DNA of 64,000 bases from Streptomyces chartreusis (lineage in GTDB: Bacteria > Actinomycetota > Actinomycetes > Streptomycetales > Streptomycetaceae), in contig NZ_CP023689.1 of the NCBI RefSeq assembly GCF_008704715.1, forward strand, positions 7,006,001 through 7,070,000, written 5' to 3'. A program made the position numbers and the translations under genes. This document shows, piece by piece, positions 43,501 through 52,242 of this stretch (the stretch's first letter is position 1; the number at the start of each line of letters is the position of its first letter). The notes below the pieces were generated by a model. The model saw only the letters and a program-made list of their open reading frames with translations. It was not told the origin of the DNA and searched no databases.

Positions 43501-44724
43501 TCAGCGCTGAACCGTTTCGGCCGGCCGAGGAACCCGCCCCGCAACCACCCGCGCCCGCCCGGAGGACGCAGCACCCCGCCGCCGGTCCACGGCATACGCC
43601 GCCCCGGCCACGCCGAGCCCCAGCACCGCCAGTACCGCGCCCGCCAGCGCCGGGGACGTCACCCCGAAGCCCGCCGCGAGGGCCAGCCCGCCGATCCAGG
43701 CGCCGCCCGCATTCGCGAGGTTGAACGCCGCCTGGTTGGCAGAGGACGCCAGCGACGGAGCCGACGCCGCCTTCTCCATCACCATCAGGTTCAGCGGCGA
43801 GCCCGTCACGAACGCCGCCATGCCGAGCAGGGTCACCGCCAGTGCCGCACTCCACGCCGTGGACATCAGCAGCGGGAACAGCGCCAGGACCACCGCCAGC
43901 GAGATCAGGCCCCCGAACAGCGTCCCCCGCATCGCGTGGTCCGCCAGCCGCCCGCCCAGCAGGTTGCCGACGGTCGCACCCACACCGAACAGCGCCAGCA
44001 GCAGCGTCACACTGCTGTCGGCGTACCCGGCGGCGTCCGTCAGCATCGGCGTGACATAGCTGTACGCGGCGAAGAGCGCCCCGAAGCCCGCGACCGTCGT
44101 GCCGAGCGCCAGCCACACCGGCACCGAGCGCAGCGCGGCCAGCTCGCCGCGCAGCCCGGCGGCCGGGGCGGCGTTCTCCTGTGCTCGCGGGATGAGCAGC
44201 GCCAGCGACGCCATCGCCGCCAGCCCGATCGCGCTCACGCCGAGGAACGTGGCCCGCCAGCCCAGGTGCTGCCCCAGGAGCGTGCCCGCCGGCACGCCCG
44301 CGATGTTGGCCACGGTCAGGCCGAGGAACATCAGCGACACGGAGCGGGCCTTGCGCTCCGGCGCGACCATGCTCGTCGCCACGACCGCGCCGACGCCGAA
44401 GAAGGCGCCGTGCGGCAGGCCGCTCAGGAAGCGGGCGGCGATCAGCCAGTCGTAGTCCGGGGCGAACGCGGACAGGGCGTTGCCCGCGACGAACAGGGCC
44501 ATGAGGCCGATCAGTACGGTGCGGCGCGGCATCCGCGCCGTGACCGCGGCGAGCAGCGGGGCGCCGATGACGACGCCGAGGGCGTAGGCCGAGACCAGAT
44601 GCCCGGCGGTGGGGATCGAGATGTCCAGGTCGCCCGCGACTTCGGGCAGCAGGCCCATCATCACGAACTCGGTCGTACCGATACCGAACGCGCCCACGGC
44701 GAGGGCGAGCAGGGCCAGGGGCAT
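43501..44724 (-). CDS. MFS transporter (AraJ/Cmx-like)
   Basis: 407 residues, 12 membrane helices. LALAVGAFGIGTTEFVMMGLLPEVAGDLDISIPTAG is the hallmark first helix of the AraJ/chloramphenicol-exporter group, and TARMPRRTVLIGL carries the loop 2-3 motif. Likely a proton-driven drug or sugar exporter. The inverted repeat at 44759-44792 lies in its promoter region. Confidence 0.85.
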   Translation of the reverse strand: MPLALLALAVGAFGIGTTEFVMMGLLPEVAGDLDISIPTAGHLVSAYALGVVIGAPLLAAVTARMPRRTVLIGLMALFVAGNALSAFAPDYDWLIAARFLSGLPHGAFFGVGAVVATSMVAPERKARSVSLMFLGLTVANIAGVPAGTLLGQHLGWRATFLGVSAIGLAAMASLALLIPRAQENAAPAAGLRGELAALRSVPVWLALGTTVAGFGALFAAYSYVTPMLTDAAGYADSSVTLLLALFGVGATVGNLLGGRLADHAMRGTLFGGLISLAVVLALFPLLMSTAWSAALAVTLLGMAAFVTGSPLNLMVMEKAASAPSLASSANQAAFNLANAGGAWIGGLALAAGFGVTSPALAGAVLAVLGLGVAGAAYAVDRRRGAASSGRARVVAGRVPRPAETVQR

Positions 44725-44758
44725 GGAGGGCCGTTGCCTTTCGGGGTGTAGAGAGCGG

Positions 44759-44792
44759 TGTTCCGCGACTTCGTATGTTCAAGTACGGAACA
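44759..44792. promoter_or_regulatory. Inverted repeat in MFS promoter
   Basis: TGTTCCG (44759-44765) and CGGAACA (44786-44792) are perfect 7-bp arms around a 20-bp spacer that itself has CGTA...TACG. It lies 35-68 bp before the start of the MFS gene. Candidate operator; the regulator is not identified and no regulator gene is adjacent. Confidence 0.4.
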
Positions 44793-44870
44793 AAGTCTCT
44801 CAGGCGCAGTATTCCGGCAGCTGACAGCCCGGTTGCAAACACCCGTCCAGACGGCGCTGACCTGGGATTT

Positions 44871-45923
44871 TCAGGACGCGGATGTGTCGACCTTCACACG
44901 CGCCGCGATCGGCAGATGGTCGCTGCCCGTCTCCGGCAGCGTCCACGAGCTCATCGGCTCGATGCCCTTCACCATGATCTGGTCGATCCGCGCCATCGGG
45001 AACGACGCCGGCCAGCTGAATCCCATCCCGCTGCCCGAGGCGCCCTGCGTGGACCGCATCTGGGCGGTGATGGCCCGCAGCGCGCGGTCGTTCATCGTGC
45101 CGTTCAGGTCGCCGAGCAGGACGGCCTTCTGCAGCGGCTCGTCGGCGATGGCCTCGCCCAGAGCGTCGGCGCTCTTGTCGCGCTGCCGGGCGGTGAACCC
45201 GGCCTCCATCTTCACGCGCACCGACGGCAGATGGGCCACGTACACCGCGACCTGCCCGGCCGGCGTGGTCACCGCGGCCCGCATGGCGCGGGTCCAGCCC
45301 AGCTGGATGTCGACGGACCGGACGCCGCTCAGCGGGTACTTGCTCCACAGCCCGACCGTGCCCTGCACCGAGTGGTACTTGTACGTCGACGCCAGCGCCT
45401 TCTCGTACGTCGGGACCGCGTCGGCCGTCAGCTCCTCCAGCGCCACGACGTCCGCGCCGGACGCGGCGACGTCCTGGGCGGTGTCGGCGGGATCGGGGTT
45501 GTCGGCGTTGACGTTGTGCGTGGCCACCGTCAGATCGCCGCCGGAGCCGGTCTTGTCGCTGAGCTGGCCGCCGAAGAGGTTCAGCCAGACGATCGCCGGC
45601 AGCAGCACCGCGATCAGCGCGGTCGCGGACTTGCGGACCAGGCCCAGCACTACGAGCACCGGGATGAGCAGGCCCAGCCAGGGCAGGAACGTCTCGATCA
45701 GGGAGCCGAGGTTGCCGATGGCGTTCGGGATCCGTGCGTGCAGCCCCATCACCAGGGCGAGAACCACCGCGACGGCGGCCAGCACGATCCCGCGCCGCCA
45801 GATGTGCGGGTCGCCCCGCCAGCCCGAGATCAGGCGTCCTGGCAGGCGCCGGAACCCGGATTCCCGGCGGTCGGGCTCCGAGCCGCCGCTGTCCGTCTCC
45901 GTCACGTACGCCTGCTGCGCCAT
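44871..45923 (-). CDS. Membrane-anchored endonuclease/exonuclease/phosphatase-fold protein
   Basis: 350 residues. Three hydrophobic helices (about 37-105: GIVLAAVAVVLALVMGLHA, FLPWLGLLIPVLVVLGLV, ALIAVLLPAIVWLNLF) precede a soluble domain outside the membrane. That domain has VATHNVNADN, DVVALEEL, LGDLNGTMND and GSDHLPIAA, the metal and catalytic Asp/His sites of the EEP superfamily. Known members cut DNA or phosphodiesters, or dephosphorylate lipids; the extracytoplasmic position favours nucleic-acid or lipid substrates. Confidence 0.83.
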   Translation of the reverse strand: MAQQAYVTETDSGGSEPDRRESGFRRLPGRLISGWRGDPHIWRRGIVLAAVAVVLALVMGLHARIPNAIGNLGSLIETFLPWLGLLIPVLVVLGLVRKSATALIAVLLPAIVWLNLFGGQLSDKTGSGGDLTVATHNVNADNPDPADTAQDVAASGADVVALEELTADAVPTYEKALASTYKYHSVQGTVGLWSKYPLSGVRSVDIQLGWTRAMRAAVTTPAGQVAVYVAHLPSVRVKMEAGFTARQRDKSADALGEAIADEPLQKAVLLGDLNGTMNDRALRAITAQMRSTQGASGSGMGFSWPASFPMARIDQIMVKGIEPMSSWTLPETGSDHLPIAARVKVDTSAS

Positions 45924-46111
45924 ACCGTCGCCTCACTACCTGCCGTGCACACCGTCGTCCCCCCGCGCCCATAGAAACCCTAGGGGATGATCGGCTCCGT
46001 TCATGCCGTACTCATGACGGCCGTACGGGGTCGAGGACGTACAAGTCGGCGTCCGGAGTTCCGGTCACGGGCGGGGAAAGCGCGCTCTGTGACGAAACGC
46101 GCACATGCGTA

Positions 46112-46741
46112 CTACGGAGTGCGCGAACTGACGGGCCGTAGACCTTCGAGGACGGCGTCGACCATCTGCTCCGACAGCCCTTCGGGAAGATCGGCGTCCG
46201 GGCGCATGACGGCACGCACCAGCATCGGGCCGAAGATCATGTCGTTCAGCACGTCGACGTCGATGTCCGTGCGCAGTTCGCCGCCCTCCTGCCCGCGGCG
46301 CAGGATCGCGTGCTGTGTCCTGCGCCGCGGCTCGACGACGATCGAGTGGTAGGCGTCCCAGATCTTCGGGCTGCTCTTCATCTGGGCGATGACGTTGTGC
46401 ATGAGCACCGACGACCGGGTCATCAGGCCGCGTTGGCGCAACTGCTCCAGCAGCGTCACGAGATCGTCGCGCACCGAGGTGCCGGGCAGTTCGGGGTCCG
46501 GGGGCTCGGCGGCGCGCACGACGTCGACGAAGAGCTCCTCCTTGCCGTTCCAGCGGCGGTAGATGGTGGCCTTGCCGACGCCGGCGGTGCGGGCGATGCG
46601 CTCGATGGAAAGCTCCGCGAGCGGCACGCCCTCCTCCAGCAGTCTGATGACGCCCTCGATGATGGACCGCTCCACGGCCTCGCTGCGGGGGCGGCCCCGG
46701 CCGGGTCCTTCCGGCCGGGGATGACTGTCGGCGAGGCTCAC
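46112..46741 (-). CDS. TetR/AcrR-family regulator of the DHA2 pump
   Basis: 209 residues. GRGRPRSEAVERSIIEGVIRLLEEG opens the helices and IERIARTAGVGKATIYRRW is the recognition HTH. The C-terminal domain is of the TetR_C_11/16 kind. GTG 46739-46741 has AAGGA 8 nt upstream; longer frames are non-conserved. It follows the DHA2 exporter on the same strand (83 bp), so pump and regulator are likely co-expressed, with control through the inverted repeat upstream of the pump. Confidence 0.85.
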   Translation of the reverse strand: MSLADSHPRPEGPGRGRPRSEAVERSIIEGVIRLLEEGVPLAELSIERIARTAGVGKATIYRRWNGKEELFVDVVRAAEPPDPELPGTSVRDDLVTLLEQLRQRGLMTRSSVLMHNVIAQMKSSPKIWDAYHSIVVEPRRRTQHAILRRGQEGGELRTDIDVDVLNDMIFGPMLVRAVMRPDADLPEGLSEQMVDAVLEGLRPVSSRTP

Positions 46742-46824
46742 TTGGTCGGTCCTTTCCGTGGGCTGTGCTGATTGTCCCCCGGGTACGGCACCGTGGCGCG
46801 CGCCGGCCGCATGAGCGCGTTCCG

Positions 46825-48414
46825 CTACTCCGAGGCCACCAACTCCTGCTCCTCCTCGCTCTTCTGCGCGGCCGCGGGCCGTCCCGGCAGGAACAGCGCC
46901 ACGACCACCGCGCCGAGCACCGCGATCCCGGCGCCCCACAGCGCCGTGATGTGCATGGCGTGCAGGAACGCGTCGTGCGCCGGGCCGATGAGGGCCTCGC
47001 CGCGCGGGCCGAGCCGGTCGGCGACGCCGAGCGTGGCCTCGATGGACTCGCCCGCCGTGTGCCGTACGCCCGCGGGCAGCGCGCCGAGCCGGTCCTCGAT
47101 GCCGTTGCGGTACGCCGTCGACAGGACCGAGCCGAGGACGGCGATGCCGAGGGCGCCTCCGACCTGGCGGAAGGTGTTGCTCAGCGCGGAGGCGGAACCG
47201 GCCTTCTCGCGGGGCAGGGCCTGCATGATGACGACGCTGACGGGCGTCATGATGTGGGCCATCGCAGCGCCCATGAAGAAGAACACGACCTCAAGCAGCC
47301 AGATCGGCGTGTCCGCCTCGAAGGTCGCGAACGCGGCCAGCGTGAGCGCGATCAGCAGCATGGCGCCGGTCGTCGTGGCCCGGTTGCCGAACCGGTCGAC
47401 CAGCAGCCGGGCGCGCGGCGCGAAGATCATCTGCGCGGCGGCCAGCGGCAGCATCAGCAGACCGGTCTCCAGCGGCGAGTAGCCGCGCACGCTCTGGGTG
47501 TAGAAGACCGAGAAGAACGTCACGCCCATCAGCGCGAAGAAGACCAGCGCGATGACGCCGATCGCGGCGGAGAAGACCTTGTTGCGGAAGTACGTGATGT
47601 CGACGGACGGATGGTCGCTGCGCTTCTCGAACACCACGAAGGCGGCGAGCACGGCGAGGCCGGCGGCGATCGTCGCGAGGACCGTCACGTCCGTGAAGTC
47701 GGCGAGCTGGCCGCCCTTGATGATGCCGTAGACGAGCAGGACCAGGCCGACGACGGAGAGCACCACGCCGATCGGGTCGATCCGGCCGGGGTTCGGGTCG
47801 CGCGAGTCCGGGACCAGCCACAGCATCAGCCCGAGCGCGAGGAGCACGATCGGCACGTTGATGAGGAAGACCGAACCCCACCAGAAGTGGTCGAGCAGCA
47901 GACCGCCCGTGATGGGGCCGATGGCGATGGCGAGTCCGACGCCGCCGGCCCAGATGCCGATGGCCTTGGGCTGCTCGTCCCGCTCGAAGACGTTCATCAG
48001 CACGGCGAGGGTGGCCGGCATGACGAAGGCCGCGCCGAGGCCCATCACCGCGCGGAAGGTGATCAGCTCACCGGGGGAGCCGGAGAACGCGGCGAGCGCG
48101 GAGCCGATGCCGAACACGGCGAGCCCGCCGAGCAGCACCTTCTTGCGGCCGAGTCGGTCACCCAGGATGCCCGCGCTGAACAGCAGGCCCGCGAAGACGA
48201 GGGTGTAGGCGTTGATCGCCCATTCCAGCTCGCTCTGCGTGGCGCCGAGGCCGGTCGGCGCGGGGGTCGAGATGGTCTTGATGGCGACGTTCAGGATGGA
48301 GTTGTCCAGCACGACGATCAGCAGGCTGAGCATCAGCACGCCGAGGATCGCCCAGCGGCGCCGGTGCACGGCCTCCGGTATCCGGGAGCCGGTGTCAGGG
48401 ACGGGAGAAGTCAT
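46825..48414 (-). CDS. DHA2-family MFS exporter (EmrB/QacA-like)
   Basis: 529 residues with 14 membrane helices. LSLLIVVLDNSILNVAIKTI carries the DHA2 motif D1 (LDxTxxNVAL-like), and LGDRLGRKKVLLGG is loop 2-3. C-terminal Glu/Lys-rich tail. It would pump drugs or other organic cations in exchange for protons. A TetR gene follows on the same strand. An inverted repeat lies 24-44 bp before the start, and the gene is divergent from panB. Confidence 0.9.
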   Translation of the reverse strand: MTSPVPDTGSRIPEAVHRRRWAILGVLMLSLLIVVLDNSILNVAIKTISTPAPTGLGATQSELEWAINAYTLVFAGLLFSAGILGDRLGRKKVLLGGLAVFGIGSALAAFSGSPGELITFRAVMGLGAAFVMPATLAVLMNVFERDEQPKAIGIWAGGVGLAIAIGPITGGLLLDHFWWGSVFLINVPIVLLALGLMLWLVPDSRDPNPGRIDPIGVVLSVVGLVLLVYGIIKGGQLADFTDVTVLATIAAGLAVLAAFVVFEKRSDHPSVDITYFRNKVFSAAIGVIALVFFALMGVTFFSVFYTQSVRGYSPLETGLLMLPLAAAQMIFAPRARLLVDRFGNRATTTGAMLLIALTLAAFATFEADTPIWLLEVVFFFMGAAMAHIMTPVSVVIMQALPREKAGSASALSNTFRQVGGALGIAVLGSVLSTAYRNGIEDRLGALPAGVRHTAGESIEATLGVADRLGPRGEALIGPAHDAFLHAMHITALWGAGIAVLGAVVVALFLPGRPAAAQKSEEEQELVASE

Positions 48415-48437
48415 GCTGTCGAGCCTAGGAGATTTTC

Positions 48438-48458
48438 GATACGGAACCGTCTCGTATC
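48438..48458. promoter_or_regulatory. TetR-type operator upstream of DHA2 pump
   Basis: GATACGGAACCGTCTCGTATC: arms GATACG and CGTATC (6 bp, 9-bp centre) nested with ACGGAACCGT (4-bp arms). It lies 24-44 bp before the exporter ATG in the gap divergent to panB, the expected place for the TetR protein encoded downstream. Confidence 0.6.
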
Positions 48459-48594
48459 TTAATTTCTTACCGAGAACTTACGCGGGGTGGATCTCACACG
48501 AGGGGGCCTGGCCCCGACTGGCACGAAGTGCCACCATGGAGAGGATCCGGGGACGCCGTCAGGGCGCCTCGAGATGACAGAAGGAGCCGTTGCA

Positions 48595-49470
48595 ATGACG
48601 CAGCTTTCGGCTGCCCAGACGCCTCAGGCGAAGCCCTCCGACGGCAGCAAGGCGCTGTACGGGGGCAAGGGCACTCGGCGCATCACTGTTCGGGACATCG
48701 CCCTCGCCAAGGAGCGGGGCGAGAAGTGGCCCATGCTCACCGCCTACGACGCGATGACCGCGTCCGTCTTCGACGAGGCCGGCATCCCGGTCATGCTCGT
48801 CGGCGACTCGGCGGGCAACTGCCACCTCGGCTACGAGACCACCGTGCCCGTGACGCTCGACGAGATGACCATGCTCTCGGCGGCCGTCGTACGCGGCACC
48901 TCCCGCGCTCTCATCGTCGGCGACCTGCCCTTCGGCTCGTACCAGGAGGGCCCGGTGCAGGCGCTGCGCTCGGCGACCCGGCTGGTCAAGGAGGCCGGGG
49001 TCGGCGCCGTGAAGCTGGAGGGCGGCGAGCGCTCGCACGACCAGATCCGGCTCCTCGTCGAGTCCGGCATCCCGGTCATGGCGCACATCGGCCTGACCCC
49101 GCAGTCCGTCAACGCCATGGGCTACCGCGTCCAGGGCCGCGGCGAGGAGGCGGCCCAGCAACTGCTGCGCGACGCCAAGGCGGTCCAGGACGCGGGCGCG
49201 TTCGCGGTCGTCCTGGAGCTGGTCCCGGCGGAGCTGGCGGCCGAGGTGACGCGCGTCCTGCACATCCCGACCGTCGGCATCGGCGCCGGCCCGGAGACCG
49301 ACGCACAGGTCCTGGTCTGGACGGACATGATGGGCCTGACCGGCGGCCGCGTCCCCAAGTTCGTCAAGCAGTACGCCGACCTGCGCCGGGCCATGGGCGA
49401 CGCGGCGAAGGCGTTCGCGGACGACGTCGTCGGCGGCACGTTCCCGCTGGACGAGCACTCCGTCCACTGA
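48595..49470 (+). CDS. panB: 3-methyl-2-oxobutanoate hydroxymethyltransferase
   Basis: 291 residues. ITVRDIALAKERGEKWPMLTAYDAMTA, VGDSAGNCHLGYETTVPVTLDEM (metal-binding Asp and catalytic region), GEGGERSHDQIRLLVESGIPVMAHIGLTPQ-type segment and TVGIGAGPETDAQVLV are the PanB core. It makes ketopantoate from 2-oxoisovalerate and methylene-tetrahydrofolate for pantothenate/CoA. ATG 48595 has AAGGAG 9 nt upstream; the ATG 21 nt earlier lacks an RBS. A terminator follows. Confidence 0.95.
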   Translation: MTQLSAAQTPQAKPSDGSKALYGGKGTRRITVRDIALAKERGEKWPMLTAYDAMTASVFDEAGIPVMLVGDSAGNCHLGYETTVPVTLDEMTMLSAAVVRGTSRALIVGDLPFGSYQEGPVQALRSATRLVKEAGVGAVKLEGGERSHDQIRLLVESGIPVMAHIGLTPQSVNAMGYRVQGRGEEAAQQLLRDAKAVQDAGAFAVVLELVPAELAAEVTRVLHIPTVGIGAGPETDAQVLVWTDMMGLTGGRVPKFVKQYADLRRAMGDAAKAFADDVVGGTFPLDEHSVH

Positions 49471-49532
49471 GCCGGGCCTTCCGGCACCTCTGAGCTCGGC
49501 CCGCCGCCACCCCTGAACCACTGCGGCACCAA

Positions 49533-49566
49533 GCGCCCCGCCGATCTTCCCCCGTCGGCGGGGCGC
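49533..49566 (+). terminator. panB terminator hairpin
   Basis: GCGCCCCGCCGA, 10-nt loop, TCGGCGGGGCGC: 12 perfect pairs, 63 nt after the panB stop. Confidence 0.75.
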
Positions 49567-49723
49567 CTCTCTGTGCTGACGGCTTCGGTGCCTGAATGAG
49601 GGGGAGTTGCCGCCTCTCGTTGGCAGTACCGGGGCACTTCTTCCGTTCCGCGATCGCGCACGACGCCCAATGCAAGTCATGGGTACCGTTCTGAGCAGAG
49701 TCGGAACGGATGGAGTCCCGCGC

Positions 49724-50953
49724 ATGCTGGAAGAAGCCGAGGAGATCGGACGCCGTATTCGCCGGGCGCGGCTGCGCCTTGGCATGCCACAGGCAGACCT
49801 CGCCGTCGCTTTGGGAAAGTCTCAGGGGTGGGTGTCGAAGATGGAGCGCGGACAGATCGAGATAGACCGCGTTGGTCTGCTCAATGCCATTGCGGCCGAG
49901 TTGCACGTACACCCCAACGACCTGATCGGGCGCCCGTACACGAGCAGTCCCGCCGAGAACCAGTGGCAGGTCGCCGCCGGGTCCATCCTGCGGGAACTGC
50001 GCCGCTACGACCTCGCACCAGCATTCGACGGCACTCCCCGGACGTCCAGCGAGCTGTGGCGCGATATGACCAGGCTGCACCGTCTGAGGGACGCTGCCGC
50101 GAACACCGCCATCCTTCGGGTGCTGCCCGATCTGCTGCGCGAGGCGCGCGCCCTGGCCGAAGCCGCCGCGGGCCGTGAGCGCGAAGAGGCCTACGCTGTG
50201 TACGCCGTCGCCTGCAAGTTCGCCCACACTGCCGCGCACGCCCTCGGACACGCCGAACTGATCACCATGACCGCTGAGCGTGCGGCATGGTCCGCTCGGT
50301 TGTCCGGCGACCCCATCATGCCCGCGCTTGCTGATTGGATGCGCGTTTGGGACATGTGGACAACCGCGGATTGGGACGATTCCTTGTACCTGTCCGACAA
50401 GGCTCTGCGTGCCATTCAGGACGTGTACGACCATGGCGACCCGCTTGCCATCCGCATGTGGGGGTCACTCCAACTGCGTGCTGCCGTATCGGCGGCCCGA
50501 GCGGGCCGACCGTCTGAATCCGAGGATCGAATCGCGCACGCTCGCGCAGCCGCTGAGCGTATGCACGGGCGCCAAGGGCCGCCCGTCTACGACCGGCACT
50601 CCGTGACGTTCTCACCCGGCAACGTCCAGATTCACGCGATCAGCGTCGCGCTGGAGACCGGCGACCAAACACGGGCCCTTTCCCTCAACCGCCGCACCAG
50701 CCCCGACTTGGTTGCTGCGTTGCCGAACTCCCGCCAAGGGCACCATCACATGGACCTCGCTCGCGCATGGCTGTGGGACGGCAACCGCGACAAGGCACTG
50801 TTCGAACTGGAGACGGCCGAACGCATCGCCCCGCAACTGGTTCGCAACCATCCCATCGCGCGTTCGACGCTGCGCAGCATCGTCCACAACGAGCGCGCGA
50901 CCACCCGAGAGAAGCTGCGCCGCATGTCGAACCGCTTCCATCTCGACGGATGA
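49724..50953 (+). CDS. XRE-type helix-turn-helix regulator with long helical C-terminus
   Basis: 409 residues. The HTH is at about 8-62: IGRRIRRARLRLGMPQADLAVALGKSQGWVSKMERGQIEI. The remaining ~340 residues are a helical, TPR-like region (ALAEAAAGREREEAYAVYAVACKFAHTAAHALGHAEL, TMTAERAAWSARLSGD), the layout of the common Streptomyces XRE regulators tied to small partner proteins or kinases. ATG 49724 has GGAG 9 nt before it. It is the first gene after panB and begins a cluster whose codons are less GC-rich. Targets unknown; it probably controls the genes that follow. Confidence 0.82.
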   Translation: MLEEAEEIGRRIRRARLRLGMPQADLAVALGKSQGWVSKMERGQIEIDRVGLLNAIAAELHVHPNDLIGRPYTSSPAENQWQVAAGSILRELRRYDLAPAFDGTPRTSSELWRDMTRLHRLRDAAANTAILRVLPDLLREARALAEAAAGREREEAYAVYAVACKFAHTAAHALGHAELITMTAERAAWSARLSGDPIMPALADWMRVWDMWTTADWDDSLYLSDKALRAIQDVYDHGDPLAIRMWGSLQLRAAVSAARAGRPSESEDRIAHARAAAERMHGRQGPPVYDRHSVTFSPGNVQIHAISVALETGDQTRALSLNRRTSPDLVAALPNSRQGHHHMDLARAWLWDGNRDKALFELETAERIAPQLVRNHPIARSTLRSIVHNERATTREKLRRMSNRFHLDG

Positions 50954-51009
50954 GGGTCGTATTCCTCTGATTCATGTTGGTCCCCTGACGCCCTTTTAAC
51001 TTCAGGGGC

Positions 51010-51450
51010 ATGAGTCGACGAGGAACCCCCTACCAGCCCTCACAAGGCGGCCAGTTAGGCACCGCCGCGCCCTTTCACCCCCGCCTTGGCGACCTTGCCC
51101 GAGACACATCGAAGGGCGGGCAAATCGGCGTCGTCATCACGCAGCCGGCCGAGGGAAGGAACACCTATCACCTGTGTCCGCCTGGCGGCGGCGACAAGTG
51201 GTCGGCGCCCAACGACGGCAACACGCTGCGCCCCGTGCAGCCCCAAGTCGCTTACGCCACGCCGCTAGAACGCGACGTTACGTACGACGCCCGCGCCCAA
51301 CACGGTGGCCTGCCGATCACTGTCCACTACGACGACGGCGGCACCTCCGAGTCCCTGCTCGTTCTCGATCCATCCCAACTGGAGCTGTACCACTACCAGA
51401 CTGGGCGCATCCTCACGCTGCGCGACGAGGACCTTGGGGGCCTGCTGTGA
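51010..51450 (+). CDS. Hypothetical protein, XRE-cluster gene 2
   Basis: 146 residues, no family named. The region GGQIGVVITQPAEGRNTYHL then CPPGGGDKWSAP looks like the small beta-barrel fold in many Streptomyces proteins that read GxV..YxLxPxGGGxEW. It is soluble with no signal. It lies 56 bp after the XRE stop on the same strand and its stop overlaps the next GTG (GTGA), so translation is probably coupled. Confidence 0.6.
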   Translation: MSRRGTPYQPSQGGQLGTAAPFHPRLGDLARDTSKGGQIGVVITQPAEGRNTYHLCPPGGGDKWSAPNDGNTLRPVQPQVAYATPLERDVTYDARAQHGGLPITVHYDDGGTSESLLVLDPSQLELYHYQTGRILTLRDEDLGGLL

Positions 51451-51653
51451 GCGATCGCCACAGCGCAGGCCACGAGCCCCGGCCGCTACGCGCTGACCCG
51501 TTCAGGCCAACCACGCCCCGTCTCTTCGCACCGACCTCGCAGTTCCCGACCTCCGCCAGGTGTCATCCCGGCCCGGCCGGGCGCCGTCCTGCGGCCAGAT
51601 ACGCCGCGCACCGCAGCCGAGGCTGCCAGCAGCGGGTCCGGCACGGCGCATGA
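51447..51653 (+). CDS. Possible small protein, overlapping start
   Basis: 68 residues, basic and Pro/Ser-rich (ADPFRPTTPRLFAPTSQFPT). GTG 51447 overlaps the previous stop and has GGGGG 6 nt upstream. Codon usage is poor and no family is seen, so it may be spurious. Confidence 0.3.
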   Translation: MSDRHSAGHEPRPLRADPFRPTTPRLFAPTSQFPTSARCHPGPAGRRPAARYAAHRSRGCQQRVRHGA

Positions 51654-51693
51654 ACACATCCGATGCACCACCCAACACAAGGAGGTACGGAAC

Positions 51694-52155
51694 GTGACCA
51701 CAGCAGAGAGGCGCGCCGGGATCGACGCGCGGACGCTGATCAGTACGGAACTGCGGGAAACTCTGGTCGACAACATGCGCGCCAAGTTCCCGCAACTGAC
51801 CGCGGGGCATGCCGACCGCGGCGTCGGACAGATGCTTGCCTTCCTCGCCGCGTGTGACTACAGCGAGAAGCCGCTCAGTCCATCCCCCCTCGTAGACGAC
51901 TTCTGGCACGCCTTCCTGCTCCACACCAAGGCGTACCGGAGGTTCTGTGAGGAGAAGTTCGGCCGGTTCCTGGACCACCAGCCCGGATACCTCGACCCGG
52001 AGGAGCATGGGGGTGGCAAGGCCCTCCGCTCTCGGACGGTCGACGCGATCACACTCGCCGGGTACGAGATCGACATGGAGTTCTGGCCGGAGCTGGACCT
52101 CGCTGAGTGCTCGCAGTGCCACGCGAATTGCTCGAACAGCCCGTTCCGTCCCTGA
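51694..52155 (+). CDS. Glycine-rich-domain-like (GRDP/DUF1399-type) small protein
   Basis: 153 residues. LVDDFWHAFLLHTKAYRRFC followed by EEKFGRFLDHQPG matches the repeated motif of glycine-rich-domain proteins (VDxxWHxHxLxTxxYxxFC...HxP), at about residues 66-95. The C-terminus ends LAECSQCHANCSNSPFRP, a CxxCxxxC cluster that could bind metal. AAGGAGG stands 8 nt before the GTG, a strong RBS. Molecular role unknown. In the XRE-kinase cluster. Confidence 0.6.
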   Translation: MTTAERRAGIDARTLISTELRETLVDNMRAKFPQLTAGHADRGVGQMLAFLAACDYSEKPLSPSPLVDDFWHAFLLHTKAYRRFCEEKFGRFLDHQPGYLDPEEHGGGKALRSRTVDAITLAGYEIDMEFWPELDLAECSQCHANCSNSPFRP

Positions 52156-52242
52156 CGGTGCCCTGTCGGCCCCTGGGCCTGTGCCACGCTGTGGCCTGAC
52201 CGGGGGCCGGCCCCCTTGCTCGACCAACGCAGGAGACCGCGG

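Noticed and set aside
46765..48462. Plus-strand 565-codon frame opposite the DHA2 pump
   Set aside because: Arg/Asp/Gly-rich shadow without hydrophobic pattern; the minus strand has 14 membrane helices.
51694..52155. The CxxCxxxC tail as a RiPP precursor core
   Set aside because: The protein is a 153-residue globular-looking domain, and no lanthipeptide, radical-SAM or YcaO enzyme is nearby.
52202..52215. GGGGGCCGGCCCCC palindrome as an operator
   Set aside because: A pure G/C palindrome of this size is common by chance at this base composition and lacks a promoter context.
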